Assembly: GCA_034401795.1 (NCBI GenBank)
Contig: CM067367.1
Coordinates: 30,177,190-30,241,189 of the forward strand
DNA length: 64,000 nt
Source of the DNA: Chaetoderma sp. LZ-2023a
Taxonomy: Eukaryota > Mollusca > Caudofoveata > Chaetodermatida > Chaetodermatidae
Direction: 5' to 3'
This document shows, piece by piece, positions 23,301 to 35,353 of this stretch (positions are counted from its first letter, which is position 1; each line of letters opens with the position of its first letter). A model generated the notes under the pieces. The model was given only the letters and a program-made list of their open reading frames with translations. It made no database searches and was not told the origin of the DNA. The translations under genes were made by a program, and so were the position numbers.

Positions 23301-26300
23301 TCCGGCGGAACCAGTACCGGTGGCTTTGGAGGCGAATGGAGTCGAGAATCTTCACCCAAGCGACTTAGCGTCTTATCGACCAATCTTGACCGACAGCTGT
23401 GTGCAGATGCCATCCGTCGGAGGCAGACTTCAATTATTCCTAAACCAATGGGAACAGGTCGTGCGCGACTGTTTAGTTTGTCAGTGGATAAGAAACGGCT
23501 ACGATCCGGACTGGCTCATCCATCAATCGTTAGTTCCGTTAACCTCGACTCCAATATGGACTCCTGTTCCAAGGGAATCAGATCTTCTAGACGCCATTCG
23601 GTCAGAAATAGAATCTCTTCATCAGAAGAAGGCCATTCATCTAAGTCAAAAATCAGTCTTCACTGGGATTCTATTCGATCATGTTCCTCGTTCCGAAGCG
23701 TACCGGAGGATGGAGACCAATTCTCAATCTCAAACTGTTGAACAAGTTTATACTTTCTCCCAAATTTCAGATGGAGACGGTAGCAGCGGTAATGACAGGG
23801 CTGAGGAAAGGCATGTGGGGAGTGTCGATAGATCTGAAGGATGCATATTTTCATATTCCAATGTCAATTCTTTTTCAGAAGTACCTTCGCTTTGCATTCC
23901 AAGACAATGTTTGGGAATTCAATGCTCTCCCGTTCGGCCTGACCACAGCTCCGAGGGTCTTCACCAAGGTGGTTCTCGCCATGACTTCTTTACTTCGCAG
24001 GAGAAACATAGCTGTTCACACCTACATAGACGACTGGCTGCTAAAGGCGGGGAATCCAGTCACTGCGCAGCAATCTGCAGGTAGTCCTAGACTTATTAAA
24101 GGATCTAGGGTGCATTGTGAATCTAGAGAAATCAGAACTGACTCCATCCCAGGAGTTTGTTTATCTGGGAATCTTTTTCAATCTCAGGGACGGCGTAGCT
24201 TTTCTGGCGGAGAGCAGAGTCAAAAGCCTGATTGCAGTTTTGGAGTCGGTTTCTCTAGGAGCCTATCTGACGGCGCGGCAGTTTCTCAGGATACTGGGGT
24301 TACTAGTATCTCTGGAGAAGGTGGTTCCATATGCGCAGGGTTGGCTTGATTTAAATCAATTGATTTATATCATGATTTAAATCATGATTTAAATCACTCG
24401 ATTTTTATCGAAAAAATCGTGATTTAAATCAGTTTTGCAAAAATAGAGGAATTTTCAAGTAATTAATACAATTAACAGTAATTTTGTTAAATTAAAGTAA
24501 CATAATTATTTTACTGCTTCCATGGCACTTGAACATCAACACAAAATAGAATTATACACTTAATTGCTCATATTTGTCATCAGCAAGACTAGACCCAGTG
24601 CACGAGTCCACATCTACAATCTACATACTTGAGGTTCATGTACACAGTACATCACACATGTGTACAAAGTATGATCATTAAGTATGTGTAAGCTGTAAAG
24701 AAGAGGAGAATTCCATGTGCGTACATGTCACTACATGACCATTAAAGCAATAGTGTACATGAAAAGTCATGTATGGGCCAGTATGGCTATTACTATTAGT
24801 CTAATTCCAAAAGCACACTCTTTTAAAGCAAGACACTGTCTCTTTTTTCAGCTATGACATGCGTCTGGAGTCACTCTGGAGTGTCATTGAGTGTCTCGAT
24901 TACTATTGGCTAGTGCTTATCAAGTTGGACTTTTGGGCTCCATTTTATTTAACACTAAAACAATAAAGATTGAAATGTTATTAAATTAAGTAGTTTACTA
25001 CAACTTCAAAAATCAAAATCAGTAATTGCTGAAACTGGCAAGAAACTATATACATTGTAACACGTAAACACATCATTACATTACATTAACCCTTAGCACA
25101 CTGATGTAGGAGTTTTAATTTTTCAAAATAAACATAACCCCTAGCACTCTGGAGCATGATAATTTAAATTTTCAAATTAAATTTAAAGATAAACTGGTGT
25201 ACAATTTGCAACAATTTTTGTGGACGATGCTGCTGTCTGTGACAGCACCATCTTCCACAAAATTTGTTGAAAAACGTACACCAGTTTATCTTTAAATTTA
25301 ATTTGAAATTTAAAAATTTCGACATCAGTGTGCTAAGGGTTAAAGATAAACTGGTGTACATTTTTCAACAAATTTGGTGGATGATAGAGCTGTCGCAGAC
25401 AGCAACATCGTCCACCAAAATTGTTGAAAAATGTACACCAGTTTATCAATTTTAATTTGAGCATATTTTTAAAGACAGAAGTTAACAAGGTTGATAGACT
25501 TAGACAATGATGACTTTTGCATACCTTCATAGATTTTGTGCATCTAATTAGGGCTAATTCGTTAGATTTATGCATTGCATCATTTCTGTCCTATTGCTAC
25601 TCACTGTATCTGTGATGCAATTGTGAACAAAATTGAAAAATCGTTGCTAATATGACGTAATATATAAATTTTGAACTCTATATATTATTAGTTCAAACAG
25701 TGATAATTAAAGAATAGACATCCCATCATTCGTAACATAATAAACATATTGAATATTTTGAAAGCAATTTCACTGAAAACCGTTGCTGACTAAGGCAGCA
25801 ACGGCTTCCAGTGAAATTGCTTTCAAAATATTCAATATGTTATGAATGATGGGATGCATATTCTTTAATTATTCACAATTAAGTGATTAACCAGAACACT
25901 CGATATATTGACTATTGAGATACCGCAATTTTTTTATAATAACGATATCGATATTCTCTCAAGCAATATCGCGCAAACCTAACTGAGTCACAGATAGATG
26001 TGTCTGTCATCACTTTTCACTTTCAGTTTTCAATAATGCTGCAATTGTACTTCACTAGTCTAGTCAACAATCATCATTCAACTGAAACCGGAAGTCATTT
26101 TCTTTGTCACAGTTTAGGGACCGAAAAAGAAATACTAGTTTAGCTGCTTTTAAAGTTCCAAGTTTGTTTCTCAACTTACTCTGCACGAGCCCATAGCTGG
26201 AGAACACGCGCTCGACACCAGCTGACGCCGCCACAGCTGACATCAGACGCTGAGTGAATTCAAATGCTTCCAGCAGATCATCCTCGAAGTCACGTCTGTG

Positions 26301-29300
26301 CGACTTCCACCAATGAAGAGAGGTTACTCCATTAACAACTTCGTCGTTAAATTTAAGAATGTGAAATGGTGGTGCCATGGCCTCGAATTTGATTACCAAA
26401 GTCATCAAACCAGGGATTTCGGATGCTACGGTGAGTGCAGTTTCACGTTCTTGCTGAGTCAAGTTTCGACCACGGTATTTAGGGTGGAGTAGATTGGCCA
26501 GCATGTGGTGAGGTGTCACAGCTTGTTGATAACGCTTATCGGCCGCACGCTTTGTTGAATTATTAGTGTCATTATGCAGGGCCGTTTTTACATCTTTCCA
26601 TAATTCAACTGCTTCTGCTATTGTGCAATTGTCCGATTGAGCTTTATCGAGAGCGCAAGCTACTGGTTTCAAACAAAGTCGGTATTCATCTGCAGAACGT
26701 TTGATTACTACATTACGAACTTTATTGGCAATGGCAACATCTATGCGGTCAGTATGTCCATCACAGATTGTCACAAGTGTCGGCCATGCCTCACAATACG
26801 AGTTTAAACAATCGTACATTGTGTTCCACCTTGTATCTGCTGGCATCACTAACTTTCTGCACGATGATTGGCGTATTTGGGCACTAGCAAAGTGGTTATT
26901 TCGGAAATACTTCACAACTTGTGTGACATGCTCCTTAACATTACCCATTTCTAAGTCCTTTGATGTCAGATTTAGAAGATGAGGCGTGCATCCATACGCA
27001 ATCATGTTGAAACCCAGTCGTTCTTTCAAGAACTCTCGCATCTTTGCTACATTAGCAGCATTGTCTGTGACGATACTACATATAATGCACCCAAAATCAT
27101 TGTGCGTGTTTTCAATTGTCTGCTTCGCAATGTCATAAAGATATTCCGCTGTGTGAGGATGTCCAGAGGTGTCCGTAGTATCCACTAAGTAAATATCACC
27201 TAAGCAGGTCGTCACTGTAGCACATACGATAGGCTCGTTATGAATATTGCTCCAACCGTCTAATGCTAGACAGACAAGTTCACCTTCCAAATTTTTTCTC
27301 GCCTTCTCCCGCTCTTCTGTGTAGATAACATCCAAATATTTCCCCCCTATGTCCTTTCTGGATGGTGGTTGATAGCCTGGTCGTAAATCTTTTACAAGGT
27401 TTATAAAATGTCTATTTTCTACTAAGCGAAATGGGGAGTTCGTAGCATACACCATCCTAGCTACATCACGATCTAATTCACCACGTTTTTCTGCTGAAGT
27501 TCTGATGACATAATTCTGTAGACCATAATTCAGCTTGGGTATCTTAGCGGCCAATGTACCAGCAGCTAATTGACCGTGCACTGGGCGCTTCACTGCCACT
27601 GAAGCAGAACTTGAAGTTGACAGAGGTTCAACTTCCATCACCACCACATCGTTTTGATCAACAACAGTTTCAACGCGCTGCTGCTGCTCAGATTGAGATG
27701 AAGTCCCCGTTTCTGTTGCGGCTACAGCTAGACCTTGAAGTGCTGGTGTTGGTGGACCTGTGCAATTGGCTGCATGTTTTTTTAACCGCTCTGGGATACC
27801 TTGGAGTTCGTGTCGGCAGACCTTGCAGACAGCCCGGACACCGGCCTTATCTGGGGTCTTCACTTTCTCATAATGAATCCATATTGGATCTTGTTTTCGG
27901 CCGGAGTTAGACATTTTGCTAATTATGGAATTGAAAATATTTCATAGCCTTTGTCACTTAAGCAGTTTTGACTGTATTTTTCAAGAATGAAAAAATGCTT
28001 TTCTATTGCATCATTTAAAAAAAATGATGCAATAAAAAAATGATGCAATAGAAAAATGATGCAATAAAAAAATGATGCAATAAAAAATGATGCAATAATA
28101 ATACTGTTAAAACTGCTTAAGCGAACAAAGTTTTTTTGTATTAAGAAACCAGCAAGCTTAAAATTCAGTTAAAAATAAGTCATAAAAATACCACTTTATT
28201 CAGTTCCAAAATACAGTTTAGCAATGCATCTGGACCTGTATTAAGAGACCACCTGTCTTAAGAGACCACCTTCTGCGACTCCCACAGCCAGTGTCTTAAT
28301 ACAGGTTTCACTGTATAAGTTTTACGTAATTTCCTGGGATGTCGCGAATAAAAATCGATTTAAATCATTGAAATCGATTTAAATCAAAAAAATCGATTTT
28401 TTTCCAACCCTGCATATGCGGCACTCAGGCGCAGGCCCATTCAGATGTATCTAATGTCATTCTGGTCTCAGAAAACGGATCCGTTATCTCTGAGGATACC
28501 AGTCACAGAACCATTGATATTCCACCTTCAGTGGTGGTTATCCGAACAGAATCTCCTGCGAGGTGTTCCTCTACAACCTCCTCAACCTCAGATGTCCATC
28601 TTCACGGATGCATCGTTGACGGGTTGGGGGAGCGGTATTGGACAATCAGTCAGTGTCAGGGGAATGGGATCGGACCAATACGCAGAAACATATCAATGTG
28701 CTCGAACTATTAGCGGTGGTATTTGCACTTCGAAAGTTCGAGAGTCTAATTCAAGACAAAATTGTCCTAATAAGGACAGACAACTCAACTGTGGTGTCTT
28801 ATTTGAACCGCCAGGGCGGGACGAGATCACCAGAGTTGTGTATGATAGTTTGGAACCTTCTGCTGTGGTGCCAAGAGAGGAATATTATTCTTCGGGCAGC
28901 ACACATTCCAGGAAGATTGAACATCCTAGCGGATGCTCTCAGTCGAAGGACGGTTTGTCGTCCGACGGAATGGCAGCTCAACCAATCGGTAGCGGAGGTT
29001 CTATTCAAACACTGGGGCAAGCCAAATGTCAACCTGTTTGCTATGAATCAAAACGCAAAGAAGGTCACTTACGTGTCACCGATCCCGGACCCGCTAGCCT
29101 TAGCGGTAGACGCACTGGCGATAAGTTGGGAGGGAATGTACGCGTATGCGTACCTTCCAACAATTCTCATCCCGAAAGTTCTGGCAAAGATAAGAGAGGG
29201 GATGTGCCAAGTACTACTGATCGCCCCGTATTGGCCAGGCCGATCATGGTTTACGGATCTGCTGGACCTTCTGGTCTGAAATCCAGTCTCTCTGCCAGAC

Positions 29301-32300
29301 GCAAGAGATCTAATCTCTCGGAACAAGGGTCTGTACCTCCACGACAGACCGGAAATGTTCAGATTGACTGCATGGATGTTGTCAAGCAGCGTGCAATTGA
29401 GAGTGGCTTTTCTGAGCAAGCAGCGAAGTTTGTTGCTTCAGCCAGAAGAGTTTCAACCACAAAGACATATAATTATAGAATCAACAAATTTGCACAGTGG
29501 TGTGAGAGAGGAGATATTAATCCCTTTTCTGCATCTGTTCAACACGTAGCAGATTTTATCTGTCATTTATACGAAGTTGACAAACCTGTACCTTCTACCC
29601 TAGCAGCATATAAGTCTGCATTAGCTTCAGTCATTCCCAGTCTCACTGTTGAAGGAGTGGAGAATGACACTTTGAATGAAGTTATCAAAGGAATGAGCAA
29701 TCTGCGACCTAGACAGCCAATTCCTATCCCATCATGGAATCTATATCTTGTTCTACAGGTTTTAGGACAGGCTCCTTTTGAACCGATTAGATCTATTGAT
29801 ATTAAACTGTTAACTATTAAATCAGTTTTCTTGGTTGCAGCAGCGTCGGCGAGAAGGAGAAGCGAAATTCATGCGCTTTCTGCCGAACAAGACTGTTTTG
29901 TCGTCACGGGTGAAGGTTTAAGACTACTTCCGCGTCTTTGTTTCCTGGCAAAGAATCAGTCACTTAAATATCCAGGTCAGCCGATCAATTTGCCAAGTTT
30001 AACTAGACATGACCCAAACTCTTCTGTTTGGTGTCCTGTCAGATGTCTTAAAATGTATAAGAAACGTACTAATGAGTGGAGGGACGACCCGAAATCTCTG
30101 TGGTTATGTCTCAAAGCTCCCCATTTACGTGCCTCGAAAGATACTATTTCTCGTTGGATAGTTGACGCTATTAAGATGTCTCACAAAATCGCTACAGGAA
30201 AGCAAATTGATCATGCGAATGCCCATCAGGTCCGAGCACTAGCAGCATCATCGGCCCTTTATAAGGGTGTCTCATTAGAGGAGGTGATGTCTGTAGCACA
30301 ATGGCATGCCGAGTCGTCATTCACTGATTTCTACCTTCGCGACATCTCCAGCTCACTTAATCCGGTAGCCGTCGCCAATCTGTCAAACCTAAACTAAGCC
30401 ACGTCCGACCGCTACTTCGCACACATCACTAAAGTCTTCCGCCTACACTGAACAAACGCTATGCATATGACTGAGTACGACCGTGGATTGGGCCGAGCTC
30501 CTGTGATGATCAAGAAAAGATCAAGCACTCAAAATGGTGAGTGTTTACATTAATTAAGTGACTATAAATATGTTTACTTACAGTCGAAATACTAGACTGC
30601 TTAGGTAAATAGTCTGGGACAAGAGTATTCTTATCCTATCAACCAGACATTAGACTCATTCCAATTTGAAAATCTAATCGATATACTGATAATTTTTCAA
30701 AGTTAGAAGTTGTAGTAGCTTCTTTGCACTCTACTGGACTGCCCTAGCTGAGACTTGGGGCTGACACGGGTCTGGTGGGTGTTGCATCCCCAGTGACAGC
30801 CCTCTGAATTTTGTGCGGACAAAAGAGGGGGGGGGGAGCGCGGTCTAGACCATGGAAGTTTAGCACTCTATGAGTCAGATAGCAGAACCCAAGCGTATGC
30901 CAGGGTTCTAGTCTCTTTGCAACCTTCTCTGTTGGATGGTAGTTGAGTGCTGGTTCGAGCCTCACCTCCTCCCACCGGCATTTTCTGGCTGTCGAAATCC
31001 GGAGTTTATCATAATAGTACATCTGGTAAGTATTATTCGAAGTAGAATAAAAAAAGCATCCGCCTTTGTTTCTACGAGAATTCTTAATACTTACCAGATG
31101 TACTATGGCCCTCCCTCAGCCGCCCCGCTGAGGTGAGGCTGAGCTGCTTTCGCAGTTTGCCAAGGCAAACATAAGACGAATCTGACTGTGATTGGGAATT
31201 GACTCGGTACCTGCGGCTATGGTATTCCTGGACACAGTATGGGCAGGACCAGGAGAGTGCGGAGTTTTAATTGTTTATTTTGAGCTAGACTAGATAATAG
31301 ACATTATCATAATAGTACATCCGGTAAGTATTAAGAATTCTCGTAGAAACAAAAGCGGATGCTTTTTTGAATCAGTCCTTCTTTAGCCACTGTTTCTTGT
31401 CCTCACCGAGTCCTTAGCCTCCCTCAGGTTCAACAGAACCTGATTGGTCAACTTACATGGCATGGCTGCTATTTTTGATGACCTGGTTTTCACAAAAACC
31501 AAGTAAGGAACCTCTGAATAGATTCAGCCAAAATATGATTTATGTCTAATTTGTTTAATATAGGTTTATAGGTGAACAACATGTCCGCCATTGACCAATC
31601 AAAATTGAGCTTCTGTCAGTTGTTTGATTTTAACAGTTAAACCATGTTGTTATGGTTTTCTGAATAGGGATTTGATACTTTTCAATCTGATTGGTCGATA
31701 GAGTCAGTGGCCATCATGAATCATTTTGTTGTGATGCAAAACTTTAGAACGTTAGACCAAAATTCTGCCATTTATTCATAACATAAAAGTTCATGCTTGC
31801 AGTAATTATGATTTTTTCCATGTTTCTGTTTCAAATAATTAATTATGGGTGAGCTGTATTGTTTCATATGTTATTCTCTTGTTTCTTATCTTTAACAGGT
31901 TCTAAAGACTTTCAACTGGTCACATGGTCTAAAGATCAGAGTTTAAGAATCTGGAAGATTGAGCCACAAACACAGAAGGTATGAGATGCAACAGGTTTCA
32001 GTTAGAACTGTGTGAGGTACTGACAGGCAATGATGTCCCCCCCCCCCCCCCCATGTTAACATATTAAAGGAAAACTAACCTCATCCTACTATAGCTAATC
32101 AGGTAATATAACATGGCACTCATAAACTCTGCTTTTTATCATGCCGTTAACCCTTCAGTGGTTAAATTTGGTCAAGAAAATCTAAATACTTGAAATTGAA
32201 TGTCCATTTGCAGGTCAAGAGAAGACTATTTTTTTTAGAATTTACCACTGGAATAACTCGGTTACGAGCCAGTCATTCCAGTGATAAATTCTAAAAAAAT

Positions 32301-35300
32301 AGTCTTCTTTTGGCCTGCAAATGGGCATTCCTTAAGACCGTTAGAGAAATTTTTTCAAAGGAAGGTATTCAGGCATTATTAGCTTAATTTTGATACACTT
32401 CTCATATTCAATAAATTATGTATGGTCTTAGCAGTAATGTTATAAGAGCATTCAGGGATTGCAGACCTTCCCCCTCCGATTTCTTGTCACAGATTTTCTG
32501 TTTTTCCAGGTCTTTGGTATCTTCTCCACAGATTGCACACAGCAAATAATAATAATAACAATAATAATAATAATAAGCAGGGTTGGCAAGGTTTGGGCAA
32601 TAGTGGTTTAAACCATTGTTTAAACCAGGTTTAAACCGTCTGCCCAAAATAGGTTTTGGACACTTTAAAATGTCTAAAACTGTCCAAAACCTTAAATTTT
32701 AGTCCAGACTATTTCCTTTGAAAGTGAGATGTATGGAACTCATGATTGTTGAAAGTATTAACATACATAGATTAGTTTGAACACAATTTAACTCAGTTAT
32801 CTTAGAGAGTGTAACTACATGTACAGTCAAATTTTTAATAATACTATATCACCTATTTATTCAGCAAAATAATGTATGTATGATAGAAAAACTGTTGAAT
32901 ATTTAGAGAATAATTTGATTATTTTTAGTGCCAACAGCTTCCAGGCAAATTGATTTCAAAATATTTAACAGAAAATTTGCGGTATAACAGTTAAATTGTA
33001 AGGAATATTGCTATTTCTGGTCATTATCATTGAGTGTTAACTACAGGCTGTAACTCAATTGTAACTTCTGTTCCTTGACTGGGGACAGCAAGACCTTGGC
33101 TGGGTGAACTAACAATGGTTTCTTTGTGTGTAAACAGATCTACATGTAAGTTCAGACAACCAGCAGGCACTTCTGTAGATGTTATGTTATAGCACTCACA
33201 GGTAAATGAACCTTTAATTAGCTGCTAGTATAGTTAAAACTAATCCTGCTAACCCTTTCACCCATGTGAATTCCTCTATACTAAATAGACTAAACCATGA
33301 AAATAATTTAACTAAGCTTTTTCTGACTTTGGCAGCAATACCTTCCAGTCAAATCATTTTCAGAATATTTCTACTTGTAAAGTAACTGATCTACTTTGTC
33401 TGTGTCATTGAGAGGGTTTATAGACAGAAGGGTAGTTGTATTTAACTCTCTCATCCAAGAATCCTATTATTAATGAAATAGGTTTTGGACAGTTTTGGAC
33501 AGTTTAGGAATGGTTTAAACCCTTTAAGACATGTTTTAGACAGGTTTTGGACAAAGTCTCTTCAAAATTAGTTTTGGACAGTCCAAAACCCAACCCTGAT
33601 AATAAGTACATTTATGTAGCGCAAAACTCCATGCAATTGCATGCTCTAAGCGCTTGAAGATCTATGGAACAGAAATGTTTTGAGACTTGATTTGAAAGAC
33701 TGTAGAGTATGACATGTTTTGATATCTAAAGGGAGATTGTTCCATTCAGAAGCAGCGGTGAAGGAGAAAGTCTTCTGTCCATATGTTACCAGTTTTGTTT
33801 TCGGAACTAAGATTTCTGTTGTTTTGTGATCGGAGAATGCGACCTGGAGCGTAGGGCTGTATGAGATCTGACAGGTAAGTCGGCGCTGTGTTATTTACAC
33901 ATTGGTAGGTCAAGCAAAAGATCTTGTAAGAGATTCTCTGCTCTATTGCCAGCCAATGCAAGTCACGAAGCACTGGAGAGATGTGTTCGTAATTACCAGA
34001 GAGTGAGATAATTCTTGTGTTAAAATTTGAACCAAATCAGACCAGCAGTTTTCGAGATATCCATAGATTCAGAATTTCAATCCAATCTCGATCCATGCCT
34101 TTTAATCGGGATCATGGTTAACGTGTTGAAATCCTCTTTCACTGTAACAACTTTTGATGCATTAAAATCTGAACCAAAGTGGATCAGCAGTGTCTTTAGA
34201 TACAGTGGCGGACACAGACAGACCTGGATTCGATACCATTTTCCCCTAATGGGATAATTTGAAACTAATTTGACTAAGTTCCAGTCAAATTGTTTTCAAA
34301 ATATTCGTAAAATTATTTCTTAACTTCAAAATTTGAGCTGACTGGTTAAAAGTGTTAAAAACATTCTTGATTTTAGCAAGTGTTTGTGAACTAGTGAGGA
34401 TGCAAATTAAACATTTAGATCATTATATTCTGTTAATCTTTCAAGCATTGTGGCCACAGCATCTCTGACGATGGCTCCTTGACTGAATCAGAGACCGTAA
34501 AATCTGTTGATATACGATCTGTTGTTGATCAGCCAGTTCTATCATCACTTATTCTGCCAGACTCGAAGGAACTGTCTACCAGAGCGCCAATGATAACGCC
34601 ACCGCCATCACCTTCAACTGTCCAGAAACAAACGGATGAGAAACCAACATCGCCGCAACAGCCGAGGACATTGCAACAGGAGTTTTCTTTGCTTAATCAG
34701 AACATAACCAATGTTACTGTAGAGGAGGTAATTGTTTCAGACAAAATAAATATTATTATTATCTGGGTTTATTTTGATAATATAATGCCACAAGATAGAA
34801 ACCATGAAAATGTGTATTTGGCCCCAAAACATTGTCGATATTGGACATAAGAATTAGTCCCCTGTCCATCCGTCTGTGCATGCTAATTAATTTCACCATC
34901 ATATGTCACCAGTCAGTGAGGGAATCCAGTTTTAACTGTGCTCCACCCATATTTAGGTAAGCTCCAATACACTTCGCTCATGTTGGGATTGATCGCTCCC
35001 TGAACTCCCTGAATATCAGTTTCCAGAAAACTGCACAGGTAAGCTGTTGAATATTTCGAAACTAATTTGACTTGGTGCTGTTACTGCCTAGGGCAGCAAG
35101 AGGGCCCAGTCAATTTAGTTTCAAAATATTCAACAACATGTTTATTAAATAGTAAAGACATACAATTCGTACAGCAATGCTTAGTGTGTCATCAATTAAG
35201 TGTTTGTGAGGAACCTAGCTAGGTCATTCATGACGTAATTGATTATGACATGATCCTAGACATCACGTAATTCATAATGACATCATATGATTGAGTGAGA

Positions 35301-35322
35301 AGCTGGAACTGAATTGTAACCA

Positions 35323-35353
<31 letters not shown>

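Larger units (their letters stand above)
24336..28412 (-). mobile_element. hAT DNA transposon, full length, 4077 bp
   Basis: Termini are cagggttgg and ccaaccctg (9 bp perfect inverted repeats). The flanking target duplication catatgcg is perfect (24328-24335, 28413-28420), and removing the insert restores the DIRS sequence seen in copy A. Subterminal regions hold several copies of the palindrome gatttaaatc on both sides. One long ORF on the minus strand encodes a hAT transposase. Perfect ends and an intact ORF indicate a recent, possibly still active element. Confidence 0.95.
20496..31369 (+). mobile_element. DIRS-type retrotransposon copy B, split by a hAT
   Basis: A complete element with left and right inverted terminal repeats, a Gag-like ORF, RT/RNase H, tyrosine recombinase and an internal complementary region, as in DIRS-group elements. 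Without the hAT (24336-28412) it would be about 6.8 kb. The Gag and recombinase frames are open, but RT/RNase H has frameshifts near 23650, 24070 and 28630 and a TGA at about 29278, so it is probably inactive. No target duplication is seen, as expected for recombinase integration. It lies in the intron between exons 8 and 9. Confidence 0.92.

Noticed and set aside
23158-23355. Minus-strand open frames opposite DIRS Gag
   Set aside because: They are G+C-rich shadows of the Gag ORF without known motifs.
34460-34727. Alternative acceptor for WDR59 exon 10 at 34459
   Set aside because: In the required phase 0 it reads a TGA at the third codon.
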